Source: Scleromitrula shiraiana (taxonomy: Eukaryota > Ascomycota > Leotiomycetes > Helotiales > Sclerotiniaceae). Taken from it: DNA of 64,000 nt. The stretch is from NCBI GenBank assembly GCA_028455995.1, contig JABELC010000008.1, positions 2,104,501 through 2,168,500 of the forward strand. The letters are read 5' to 3'. The translations under genes were made by a program, and so were the position numbers. This document shows positions 47,151 to 59,705 of the stretch, one piece after another. The stretch's first letter is position 1; every line of letters starts with the position of its first letter. The notes under the pieces were generated by a model that saw only the letters and a program-made list of their open reading frames with translations, had not been told where the DNA came from and did no database searches.

Positions 47151-49208
47151 ATACTAATTATATTTCAATGATTTAAATTATAATAATATTACTAGTATAT
47201 ATATAAAGTTACTACTACTAGTAGTAGTATAATAGTAACTTGAATTAAAAAATCTACTGGTATTTCTATATACTAGTATTTATTAATAATCAATTCAAAA
47301 AGTTACAATTAATAGTAATTAATTTATTATTCAAGTTATATTTTAAAAAAATGTTAATTCATTGATTTAATTATTTCTACATCAATTCTAACTCTAAATA
47401 CTCTCAATCTGTTTGATAAATCTCTCAGGCTAGTAAAAAGTTTGAAGAACTTGAAATTATTGATCAAAATATTTTTATGTAGATTAGGTATACTAGTATT
47501 ATATCATGATCGAAGGGGATGACTCGGAGGATGAGATAAACACTACTAGTAGTACTAGCAGTATATGATAGATAGAACTTCTATTTCTAGCTACTAGATT
47601 TCTTTTATTTACTAGTACTAGTACTAGTATTTTTTAGATGATGTATTCAATTTGAGGGTTTATTTTCGAGTTATATTTAATGATCTTCACAAGTTACTAG
47701 TATATTATAATTATTTATTAAAATCCAAATATATTATCAATATAATTCAAGTTACTACTAGTACTAGTACTATTATTATCATGATATAAAATAGACAAAT
47801 TATAATTAAATTTATCAAAATTATTTAATTATTCAAAATTTCTAAATCTTATTTACTAGTAAGTAAATATTATATTTTATTTAAAGAATGATTTCCTACT
47901 AGGATTTCAAATCTAGATTAACTTAATTATAATTATTATTAAATCACAATCTCAATAATAAAGAAAAGTAACTTGAGAAATTATAATACTAGTACTAGTA
48001 CTAGTAGTATAAATAATAAGAAACTTAATTCAAGTTCATAGACTTATTGTAAAATATAAAGAAAAATAAATTCTTAATGTTTTAATAAATATTAAAAATC
48101 AAGAAACTTTGAATTTTTTCAATGTACTAGTATTAGGAACTTGAAAGTTCAGAAGCAAAATAATAATAATAATCACTGGCATAATAATATTATGAATAAT
48201 CATTACTCGAATGAACTTGAATTTGAAGGAATTTATATTCAACTTGAAACTTGAAATTACTAGTAGTGATTTATCTTAAATAAAAAAGAATATTAACTTG
48301 TTCAAATTCAAAGTTCTTAATTCTTTAGGAAATAATAATTCTTTAGGAAATAATAATAAATTTTGAAATATTTAAATTTAAAACAAGTATTTATTTAATC
48401 TATATTTAAATATTTCAAAAAGATTAATATAAAGGATTATTATTTACTAATAAACTTGAAAGAAAATATCAAGATATTAATGAAGTAAAAATCATTACAG
48501 AAAAAAGAATACTAGTACTAGTATTAATACTACTACTACTAGTAGTACTACTAGTAATATGATAAAATACTACTACTAGTACTAGTACTACTAGTAGTAA
48601 TTAATTACATTTAAACAATAATAAATATATAATAGATACTTCTACTACTAGTAGTACTAGTAACTTCAAATTACTAGTGAATATTAAAAAGAGAACTTGA
48701 ATATTTTGAAAAAATGATAATTAATAAAGTCATTAATTATTTAAAATACTATTAATAGTATTCAAACAAAATATACAATACATCTAAGAAGAATTTACTA
48801 TTTATATAAATAAATCTTTTGTTTCTAATTAAATTTTTATTTCTAATGAATATTTGATTTTTGATATTACTAGTATTAATATTACTAGTAATAATATCAT
48901 ACTAATAGTATTATATAATAAATCAAAATATTTTAATAAAACAATAAATTTAATTCTTTATTTTATTTTTTTATCCAACTTTTTGTTATTTCAATTTTTT
49001 CAAAGTTATTTAATATTCTTTCATTTTCTTGTATGATGATTTCAATTAACTTATATTCTAAATTTTTATATTTTTTGAATTTTCAGACTCGGAAATATAA
49101 TATACTACTAGTACTAGTACTAGTATCATAGATCAGAATGTAAATAATATATCAATATTTATTATGATTTTAATATTCAGATCTTACATCTTTAATTTTA
49201 TATTACTA

Positions 49209-50184
49209 CTCGGTTAAATTAAAATTGAAGCACGCGCCAATTGCCGAAAACCCTCAAAATCGACGATTTTATATAAATCACCTCTTACGCCGATGTAAAT
49301 AAATCGATCATTTATTTATAAAATTATTTAAAATATTAAACATGAATTATTTTTATATTAAAATATTTGCTATTAAAATTTAAAGATTAAATAATGATTT
49401 TAAAATTTATCATATTTATTTGAATATAAAGTAAACATCATATAAAAATACTATAATTTTAAATTGATTTAAATCAAGCGAATTACTATATTAGGAGATA
49501 ATAAAGATATATATGAATATATAAAAGAAAAACTTTTATTTGATATAAATATTATATATTAAAATATAATATAATAATCTTGAAAAGTCGAAGTTTTAAA
49601 GGTATTTTTAACTCTTTAAAATCTTTAAAAATCTTAATAATTCATTCAAATCAAAATTATATTAAATAAGATTTTAATATAGTAATTATAAAGATATAAA
49701 TTATCATATATAAAAATTTGAAGTGATTTTAATAATTTTTAAAAATCGAAGTTATAATGGTGCTTAATGCTTGTAAACACTATATATACTCTTTTTAATT
49801 TTATTATATTATATTTTTTATATATTTTTAATATATATAATATTTATATCAAATAAAAATGTATTTTTTGATATAATCTTCTCTATTTTCTTTATTTCTT
49901 TTTCATAGTACTATTTGAATAAAATTAAGTTAAAAATATCGTGTTTTTATATGATTTTTACTTTATATTTAATTAAATATTATAAATTTTAAAATCATTA
50001 TTTAATCTTTATATACTAATAGCGAATACTTTAATATAAAAATAATTCAAATTTAAAATTTTAAATAATTTTATAAATAATTGATCGATTTATTTACGTC
50101 GGCGCAAGAGGTGATTTATATAAAATCATCGATTTTGAGGGTTTTTCGGTAATTTTCGCGTGCTTCAATTTTAATTTAACCGAG
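49209..50184. mobile_element. Long-TIR non-autonomous element, copy 1 (complete)
   Basis: The left end CTCGGTTAAATTAAAATTGA and the right end are inverted repeats, and the similarity continues inward for about 400 bases on each side, so the 976-bp element is nearly one large imperfect palindrome. TA dinucleotides flank both ends (49207-49208 and 50185-50186), the target duplication expected of Tc1/mariner-type insertion. No reading frame for a transposase exists. The GCACGCG and CACCTCTT(A/G)CGCCG segments near each end are the only G/C-rich parts. Confidence 0.85.
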
Positions 50185-51242
50185 TACTAGTAAGTAATAT
50201 TCTTTTTTTATTGAAAAATTGAAATTGAATACTAGTAACCTTAAGTTGAAAGTTTGAATAACTTGAAGAAAATGAATAGAAAATAACTAAACTAGTATAA
50301 ACTTGAAAAAGATAAATAATAAAATAAAAAAAATAATTGGTATACTATAATGATATATATAATAACTTGAATATATACTAGTAGTATTTCAAATTATATA
50401 ATCGAGTCATTTTTAATTTTTAATTTCAAGTTACTAGTACTAGTAGTGAATATTATTAGTATTAATCTGAGATTTGATTTTAATATCTTGTTTTTCTATT
50501 ACGACCTGACAGTAGCATAAAAATTAATTTATAAAATTATTTAATCTATAAATCAAAAGGATGAATTTATTCAATAGTGGTGAATCAATTAATTAAAAAA
50601 CTGATTTGTATTTGACAGCAAGTTTATTGATCAACAACTCGATCAATTCACGAATAAGAAATATTAATGAACATTTCGGAACAGTTCCGATTGTGTTCAA
50701 CATTTCAATGGAGGGAAAGACTTCCTTTGCCGCAGTTTCCGCATTATATGTAGCTCATGCAGTACAATATCTTAGTCGATAGACGTCACAAGCCCTCACC
50801 TACTGGCTCACAATCAATCGAACGTAAAGGAATCCCAACTTTTATACTTAGCCGCAACATCACATCACATCATCACATCATCAATAATTTGTTCATCATA
50901 TTAGTAAAATCTCTTTAAAAGATAATTCAATATATAAGAAATGAGATGTATTTCTTAGGACAAGTATAGAGGATTCGGTTCTAAAGACCGGTGACCGACC
51001 CATAGCTGACTCGGACTAATGTACACTTAGCTACAAACAAAGATTTGTATTTTCTTTTTGACACAGAAAGAGAGGTTTTATTGCAAGTATATTCAATTCT
51101 CTTTTTTGAGCTACTAGTACTAGTACTAGTACAATAACTTGAATGATCTTGACATATTTTTCAACTACTAGTACTACAACTAGTGGTTTATCAATTACAA
51201 TCTACTAGTAGTATTTTTATTATAACTTAATTTATGGCTTGG

Positions 51243-51367
<125 letters not shown>

Positions 51368-52700
51368 TACAAGTATTATTTGTTTTTTAATTTTATATTT
51401 TTACTAGTAAAAACTTTAAATATCGATTTTTTTTAAGTTATATTCAACTTGAAGTTAGTCTGAGTAATTAAATAAAAATTCAATTTCTCTTAAATAATTA
51501 TAAATGTACTAGTATTTTAAGAAATTTTAAAAAGAAGAAAATTATTAATGAATGTTTAATTTTATTTTAATCTAGTCTTATTATCTTTATTATATGAATA
51601 TTAATAATATAATAGAAATTAAGATTTGATATAAAGTTAAACTTGAATTTCAAGTTTGAACTTCTCTTTATTTTTCTTAAGTTAAATACTTATACAACTG
51701 GAATAAAATTCAACAAGTTCAATTTACTAGTAGTACTATAAATCTTTTCAATTAATCAATTAAATTATTATAATTATAATTATTTTTTCTTTATATATAG
51801 TTATTATAAAATTATAATAAAACTTCAAAATAATTTTAAATTAAATAATAATCAATATATAGTAATACTACTAGTACTAGTACTAGTGATAGTAAAAATA
51901 ATATTAAAAACTCTTTTATAATTCAATTTATTGAAATTTTAAATTTGATAGTAGATATAGTAATACTAGTAATACTAGTATATATTATTACTTCAAGTTC
52001 TTTAATGCTTTATTAATATAAACATTATTCATAATATACTAGTGATTGTTCGATTATTTATGAATTATTTTCAAGTTATAAATATAATAATAAATTAATT
52101 ACAAGTTTTATTAATAGTAATTTTTTAATATTATTAATAAATTCATTATCAAGTTCGTTTTCACTACATAGTTTTTATTTTGTTTCTTAATTAATAAACA
52201 TTATTCTATATCATATTAATAAATACAAAAAGTTATATTATTACAAAATAATTCATTTCTAAATTATATATTCAAGTATATAAGTTATACTAGTACAAGT
52301 TCAAAAAAATATATTTATACTACTACTAGTAGTAGTAGTAGTAATCAGTTTTAATTCTATATATTTTTATGTTTTAATTAATTTAATAAATTAATTTATT
52401 ATTTTAACTTGAAGCCACTTGAATTATTTCGTAAAATCGTATAAAGTTTCAGTATTTACATTATTATTTTTGATAGATAATTTATTATCATAATTATTAA
52501 TAACTTGAAATTATAATTTAATATATACTACTAGTAGTAATTAAAATAACATATTATAAAGAAGAGACGATGTTTCAGGTGACCTGATCCGATCTATTAT
52601 ATTTATCTGGTTTATAATACTAGTAGTAGTAAAAATGAATCTTACTACTATAAACCAATTGCCAGGATGAGTATGGAAATTGCTGAATCCGAGATCCGAG

Positions 52701-52757
52701 TCAGATATACCGAGCGGATATACCGAACAAATATACCGAACGGATATACCGAACGTT
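52701..52757. repeat. GATATACCGAACG tandem repeat, four units
   Basis: Four imperfect 13-14-base units (ATATACCGAGCG, ATATACCGAACA, ATATACCGAACG, ATATACCGAACG) in an island of normal composition inside the AT block. Confidence 0.92.
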
Positions 52758-52829
52758 GCATTCGGAATGCATATTTGTTGATTAGTGGAGTTCAATGGGT
52801 CGATGAAGAGTTTGGGTCTGAGTTCCCCT

Positions 52830-52954
52830 CATACCCCTCATACTAGTACCCCAGAATTTTCAGAGGCTTACGCAAGAACCTGGAATCAAATGGATTTCAC
52901 ACGCATTTACCCCTCATACTAGTACCCCAGAATTAAAAAGATTTCACACGCATT
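52830..52954. repeat. Interleaved direct repeats
   Basis: TACCCCTCATACTAGTACCC followed by CAGAATT occurs at about 52833-52858 and 52910-52935, and GATTTCACACGCATTT occurs at about 52892-52907 and 52939-52954, suggesting a local duplication with later divergence. Confidence 0.88.
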
Positions 52955-54299
52955 TGTCGGGCAATTACTATATTCGATAATCTACTAATTTCCTCTACTA
53001 GGAAAAAGAGCCGCGAGATCCTTTGAAAGTTAATCAAGGATTTTTTAGGATGAAATACAAGACTTCATGAGTTTCTTCCATGTTATATATAGCAGAAATA
53101 AAGAAATTGTCATGTTTTCCCTTTATATTCGAGTTCAAGTTCTTCTTCTATTTTAAAAAGTTTCACAAGATTCAGAGCATACTACTAGTACGGAAGTCTG
53201 ATTCAGACAGACTCTAATAGAATACAACTTGAATGTAGCTTTTACTAGTAGACTTTATAGCACTAAATTATAATGTCTCGTTTATTTTTATAATACTAGT
53301 AGTCTACATGATAAAATACTAGTATGATCATGCCAACCTGAGTATTAGAACTTTCATACTAAATTAAATTTCACGAAATTTACTACTATATCATGATGTA
53401 TAATTATTTACTACTACTAGTAGTAGTACTAGTAATACTAGTAAATTTTGGTTTTTGATGATTCATCATGATACTAGTACTAGTATAATAAATACTATTA
53501 TTATTTAAAAATTTATAATTACTATTCAATTATATTATACTAGTAGTAATACATTATATTATCTACTACTAGTACTAGTAGTAATAATATCATATAAATT
53601 TAAAATCAAATATCAACGAAAGACTCTTTGATTAAAAAAATACAAATTAAGTACTATTGTTATATACTACTAGTATTAGTACTAGTAGTACTAGTAAATT
53701 ATTTATACTATTAATAATATCAATAGTTATTACTAGTAATTGATTATAGATTAATTATTAAAAGAATTTTTGAGATAGAAATATGTAATTATAATTATTA
53801 TTAAATTTATTACTAATTACGATGACTCGGACTCCGAGTCGAACTCGGATCTAAATTGAAAAAATTATAAACTTGAAACTTTGCAATCATACTAGTACGA
53901 GTACTAGTAGTACTAGTATAATAGATAAACTTTAATTCAACATCAAGTTTGAATAATATAACTTTTATTATTGTATAATTTTTCAAGTTCATTTTTAAAT
54001 TTTATATAAATTTAAAATATATAAAGATTCAAGTTATTAATATTTATTGATTCTAATATAAACATTAAGTTATATAACTTGAAAGTATTATTAATTTAAT
54101 ATTAATATTATAAAGGGATAAATAAGTAATATAGAGTATTAAGTATAAAATATATTGTAAAGAGATAAATATATAATACAAAATACTAAATATAAAATAT
54201 ATATAAATACTATAACTCTAAATAAATAATAATATAGACTTAATATATATTTTTATATATATAATATAATACTACTAATATAATTATATAGAAATAGAA

Positions 54300-54382
54300 T
54301 ATCGTTTTTTTATTCTAGCGATCTCTAAACGAACTCTAGCTTTGATCTTCCTTAACTAACTATTCTGTATCGTCACAATATA
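54300..54382 (+). repeat. Dispersed repeat R1, copy B (intermediate decay)
   Basis: Same core as copy A with mainly C-to-T and some G-to-A differences (for example AACCCTAGC to AACTCTAGC and GACCTCCCTC to GATCTTCCTT). The shared left arm starts near 54.10 kb and is itself partly duplicated. Confidence 0.8.
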
Positions 54383-54469
54383 TAAATACTACGATTTTAA
54401 ATAAATGATGATATAGATATGCTTAATTATATATAATATAGTATTATTAATATAATTATGAAGATGAAA

Positions 54470-54545
54470 TAACATTTTTTTATTTTAGCGATCTCTAAAT
54501 GAACTTTAATTTTGATTTTTAATTTAATTATTTTATATTATTATA
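54470..54545 (+). repeat. Dispersed repeat R1, copy C (most decayed)
   Basis: Same core again, with nearly every C turned to T (AACCCTAGC appears as AACTTTAAT). It sits directly after copy B, so B and C form a tandem pair. Confidence 0.75.
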
Positions 54546-55941
54546 TTTATTCTTTTTTAACAAAAAAGATATTTTTTATTTTCATTTTTATTTTTTTTCA
54601 TTTTTCATTTTTTTGTTTTTATTTAATCATTAAAAATTTTATTCTTTGAATTTATTTTTTATATTTAATACTTTTATAATATAAGATTATTTTTTCTTTT
54701 TTCTTCTTTCTTCTTTTTCTTCTTTTTATTTTTTGAAACTATCGCAATCTTCTCTTTTTTTACTATTTTTGATTTATATTGTCTTAATTTTGCTTTTAAT
54801 TTTAAGCTTTTTATTATGAATTTTTTCTTTTTTTTAGACTTTTTTTTATTATTTTTTTTTGATAAAGTCTTTTTTATTAAATTCTTTAGTTCTTTCTATA
54901 CTTTCTTTAGATCTTTTTTTTATTAAAATTATTTATCTTTTTCCTTTTTTTATTATAAATAATCTTTTGCTTTTAACATTTATTTTTTAATTATTATATT
55001 TTATCTTTTGAATAAAAATAAAAGTTTTTATCAAAAAACTTTAATTTAATTTTTTATATTACGGTAAACGATTTTTATATTTATATTGAGATTATTTCTC
55101 TTTAATTTTTTAAGAATTATTATATTTTTTGTTTATATTTCTTTTAGTTTCTTTTTTTTAATATAAAACAATATTTCTTTTTGATATAATTAATATATTT
55201 AATAATACATTTAGTTTGAGAAATTATATTAATATTAAAAATTTACAAAAAATTAATTTAAAAACATTTGAAAATCTTAAAAGAATAATTAATAATATTA
55301 TTTAATTTTGATATATTATTATTAATATAAATTAAATATTTTTTATGACTTTTAATATTTTGTAATTTTTTTATATAGTTATATATTATAATAATATAAT
55401 ATATTAAGATTCAATTATTAGTTTATTTCATTTATAAAGCAAATATAATACATTTATTTAAATATTGTTTTTATTATATAATATTTTTATTTAATTGATT
55501 TTTAATTTAGATATATTTTGTTTAATAAATATATTTTTTTTATTTAATATATAAATCTATCTTTAAAATGCATTTTTTTATCATTTTTTCCATCGTTTTT
55601 TCAAATAAAATTATATTTCTAGTATAAAGATAATATAATTCTTTTTACTTTTATTATTTATAAAAATATTTTTTTGAATTATATTTTTTTTCTTCTTTTT
55701 TAAAATAAATAAAGGTATATTTATATTGATATATTTAAATATATAATATCCTTAAATTTTATATATTTAATATAATATAATTAATTAATTAACTTTTATA
55801 TATAATCTAATTAAAAAGCTATATATAAAATATAATAAATAAAATTTTATTTTATTAATTATTCCAAAATAAAATAAAGTATATTTGTGCATGATCTCTA
55901 ATTTGTTTTGTTTGTATATAAATAATGTTTATATATTTTGA

Positions 55942-56263
55942 ATTTTTTGATATAATCTTCTCTATTTTCTTTATTTCTTTTTCATAGTACTATTTGAATA
56001 AAATTAAGTTAAAAATATCGTGTTTTTATATGATTTTTACTTTATATTTAATTAAATATTATAAATTTTAAAATTATTATCTAATCTTTATATACTAATA
56101 ATAAATAGTTCAATATAAAAATAATTTTTACTTAAAATTGTAAATAATTTTATAAATAATTGATCGATTTATTTACGTCGATGCAAGAGGTGATTTATAT
56201 AAAATCATTGATTTTGAGACGATTCGCTTATTTAGCGCGTGCTTCAATTTTAATTTAACCGAG
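55942..56263. mobile_element. Long-TIR element, copy 2 (right half only)
   Basis: Matches the right ~320 bases of copy 1, from TTTTTTGATATAATCTTC to the terminal TTTAACCGAG followed by TA. The left half is missing or replaced by unrelated T-rich sequence. Confidence 0.8.
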
Positions 56264-56300
56264 TATTGTACGCCGTCGAGAGTATATATCTCCTCAACGG

Positions 56301-56323
56301 ACACGTGACGTAAGGTCACGTGT
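56301..56323. repeat. 9-bp inverted repeat with CACGTG cores
   Basis: ACACGTGAC and GTCACGTGT are separated by five bases (GTAAG). It is one of the few G/C-containing spots in the block and lies just beyond the right end of element copy 2. It could be a basic-helix-loop-helix binding site or a remnant of another mobile element. Confidence 0.85.
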
Positions 56324-56733
56324 TCACTGTACAGACAATATTTAACAATATTAAGATTCAAAAAAAAATAGAAATATAAAAAAAAATAATAAAAAAGAAC
56401 ATGATTAAAAAAATAAAAAAAGATTAAAAAAAGAAATAAAAAAAAAGTTCGAATAATTATAATTTTAAAAAATATATTTATAATAAAAAAATAAATAAAT
56501 AAAATAAAAAATAAAATGAAATAATATCGAAAAAAAAATAAAGTTATTAATTTTATAAATATTAACTTAAAACATCAAAATAAAAAAATCATTATAAAAA
56601 GCAAAAAAAATAAGATATATTATAAATATAATAAATTTTTAAATATAAAATTTGGACTAAAAATAAAAAAATTGAGTAAAATGAAATTTCAAAAGCGTTT
56701 GTTGAAGTTATATTGTAAAAGGGATAAATATAT

Positions 56734-57717
56734 ACTGGGTTAAATTAAAATTGAAGCACGCGTTAATTGTCGAAAATCTTTAAAATCGACGATTTTATAC
56801 AAAACATTTTTTGCGTCAATATAAATAAATCGATTATTTATTTATAGAATTATTTAAGATATTAAATATAAATCATTTTTATATTATGATATTTATTATT
56901 AAAATTTAAAGATTAAATAATAATTTTAAAATTTATAATATTTAATTAAATATAAAATAAAAATTATATAAAAATACTATAATTTTAATTTAATTTAAAT
57001 CAAACAAATTACTATATTAAAAAAAAATAAAGATATTTATAAATATATAAAAAAAGGCTTTTATTTAATATAAATATTATATATATTAAAAATATATAAA
57101 AGATATAATACAATAAAATTAAAAAAAATATATATAATACTTATAAACATTAAATATTAAGTAATATTATATTAATTTTGATTTTCAAAAATCATTAAAA
57201 TTACTTCAAATTTATATATATGATAATTTTTATCTTTATAATTGCTATATTAAAATATTATTTAATATAACTTTGATTTAAATGAATTATGAAGATTTTC
57301 AAAAATTTTAAAAAATTAAAAAAATTTTATAATTTCGATTTTTAAAAAGTACTATATTAAACTTTAATATACAATATTTATATTAAATAAAAGTTTTTCT
57401 TTTATATATTTATATATATCTTTATTATTTTTTAATATAGTAATTTGATTGATTTAAATTAAATTAAAATTATAATATTTTTATATAATTTTTACTTTAT
57501 ATTTAATTAAATATTATAAATTTGAAAATTATTATTGAATCTTTAAATTTTAATAGTAAATATTTTAATATAAAAATAATTTATATTTAATATTTTAAAT
57601 GATTTTATAAATAAATGATCGATTTATTTATATTGACGCAAGAGGTGATTTGTATAAGATCATCGATTTTGAGGGTTTTTAACAATTAGCGCGTGCTTCA
57701 ATTTTAATTTAATCGAG
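56734..57717. mobile_element. Long-TIR element, copy 3 (complete, decayed)
   Basis: A 984-bp copy with ends CTGGGTTAAATT and AATTTAATCGAG, flanked by TA on both sides. Compared with copy 1 it shows C-to-T/G-to-A changes inside the inverted repeats (for example CTTACGCCGATG to TTTTGCGTCAAT), consistent with RIP. Confidence 0.85.
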
Positions 57718-57737
57718 TAGTATGATACAATTTCATC

Positions 57738-57990
57738 AGTAAAAAATTTTTCGGACTTTTAATAGACAAGGCTAGTTTTTGTAGTCAATAATAATTTATC
57801 AAAATAACAAAAGTAACCCTGGCGTATATCGAAGTTTTTTTTGCTAATGGATGGATCTTGTGGCCAATTGACTGCTGATTGACTGTCGATTGACTGCTAA
57901 TTGATAAAGGCATGCTGGTAATTTGCTGTTAATTAATAAGGGTATGCCGGCAATTTGCTGTTAATTAGCGAATAGAACTTATCCTATATA
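57738..57990 (+). repeat. Dispersed repeat R2, less decayed copy
   Basis: Counterpart of 45001-45200 with GATGGATCTTGTGGCCAATT in place of the A/T-only version. It also has internal repetition: ATTGACTGCTGATTGACTG words, and GGCATGCTGGTAATTTGCTG repeated as GGTATGCCGGCAATTTGCTG. Confidence 0.7.
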
Positions 57991-58080
57991 AGTTATATAA
58001 ATATAAGATATAATTTACATAAATAATATAACTCTAATTTATAGTCCTTTATAGAGTGTTTTCAAATTTATCCACTACTA

Positions 58081-58601
58081 GTAAGAGTCTGAATCAGTCT
58101 TCTGTAGTAACTCCGAGTCTGTAGTAAGGTTGAAGTTTCTTCCACCTTCTTTGGGGGATTAGTTCATGCTAGTATGGAGTTTAGTATGAACTGAAACCTT
58201 TTATATCCCATAAAGCCGAAAAGTCAGCTCGAGCTTTAAGACACACTAGGGCATCGAAGTCTCCCTGCAATGATAATTGAGCATCAGATTTCGGTTAGAA
58301 TCCGTGTCAGCGTGACAATCCCTTTATGTGACTTCTAACCTACCAGTATTCCCTTATTTGCGTTCACAATATCAGGTTAGGAAGCAGATTTTGTCTTTGG
58401 TATCACGTTATTATCTATTCTTCTTACATCTATGACGCTTCTTTTACATCACAACACCAAGCACAGCATTCTAATTGTTTCTTCCTCAACCCATTAGTCT
58501 TTATCATCCCTCGCCCCCAACTGAAACTTCCCTATCTATTTTGCTTGTGTTTCCTATCCGATGAAAATTCCAGGAATACGAAGAACAACGCGTAAACTCT
58601 C
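58081..58601. other. Right border of the AT-rich block
   Basis: Composition returns to normal. No gene recognised; the right end should include the 3' untranslated region of the LSB1-like gene. Confidence 0.5.
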
Positions 58602-59688
58602 TCAAAATATATCATTGACAATATCACCACCAACAGCAGCTTCTGCTTCAAAAGCGACAGCACGCCCGAAACTTGACATTATCTTGTGTGCCCATTCGTG
58701 ATGATTTTACAAGACAAAAATTAGCTAATTTCTTTCATGATAACTTTCATACCATACGAACTTGTGGAGATACATGTAGATACTCCATGATAACACGCAG
58801 TGAGGAAAATAAATAGAAAGAAAACAGGTAATTGGCATTACAAAAAACAGAGACTGGTGAGTGGTGTGAAGCATACCTTTGAATGTTCTGGATTAGCAGG
58901 ATGGTCTGGATCTTGTGCTTGTTGAGCAATCTGTGAAGGGTTGAAACTCTCGTTTTGGCCCTGAGCGAATCGAGGATCAATGTAAGGAGATGGGGTGCCG
59001 TTATTTTGCTTTTTTGAAATTCGTTCGCTCTATATGATCGTTGGAATGGCCAGAATAGGGGTGATAAAATTCAACAGGGGTAGAAGAGCGGTGGAATGAG
59101 AGATAAATGGTGGGAAAATAGGGGAGGAGGGAAAGGGGAGGAGGGAAAGGGGAGGAGGGAAAGGGGAGGAGGGAAAGGGGAGGAGGGAATGGAGTAAAAA
59201 AGTAAAGCGGATTTAAGCGGGCGATAAATAGACCAACACTATCAGGGCATCAAGAAGTAGAAGGGATGTATCTTACAGGTAATTGTGCCATAATTGATTC
59301 GTATCGAGGAGGAGATAAAACACCAGTTCCTCGAATATATTCTAACTCCGAGAGTACAGTATTTACAGATCGGTTAAGTGCGTTGTAGTCTGCCGTTTTG
59401 ACTTAATGATAGTTATATAATAATTAGAAATGAATGATACAGATGAGATGATTTAGAAAAAAAGTCTACTTCGTCAAGCTCAATTTAAATATTTAATATC
59501 CATTTAATATCCATGTTGATAGACAACAAGGTCGAGCTTTCCTTCATCAATAGCTTACCGTCCGTGCCGTCCTCAGTTGCCCCGCTGCCTCCTCGCACCG
59601 TCTTACTGTATCTTATAACCCCTTGAATTTCTATACCATCTTTCGGCCCCTCTACCAAGTATCCAATAACTTCATCAAACCTCATCAA
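58602..59688 (-). CDS. LSB1/PIN3-like protein lacking an SH3 domain
   Basis: Four exons, 59559-59688, 59277-59401, 58877-59008 and 58602-58682, join in phase to 155 residues. The diagnostic part is exon 2: NRSVNTVLSELEYIRGTGVL and YESIMAQLP, the N-terminal helix pair of yeast Lsb1/Lsb2 (Pin3) and related fungal SH3 proteins that bind the actin activator Las17. Exon 3 is Asn/Gln/Pro-rich (AQQAQDPDHPANP). Exon 4 ends in GRAVAFEAEAAVGGDIVNDI, a hydrophobic end I associate with the same family. No SH3 domain lies between them. The 268-nt second intron contains a GGGAGGAGGGAAAG minisatellite. Exon 1 and its start are the least certain, because ATG 59688 lies only 17 bases from the start of the divergent reductase gene. 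Family call is from memory of the motif and moderate. Confidence 0.6.
59121..59189. repeat. Minisatellite GGGGAGGAGGGAAA inside an intron
   Basis: Five tandem 14-base units on the + strand; on the gene's sense strand it is a pure C/T tract within intron 2 of the LSB1-like gene. Confidence 0.95.
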
Positions 59689-59705
59689 AATAGAATAAAA
59701 GGATC

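Noticed and set aside
52541..52795. 84-codon minus-strand frame
   Set aside because: It reads through the GATATACCGAACG tandem repeat and A/T-rich flanks; no motif, so a chance frame.
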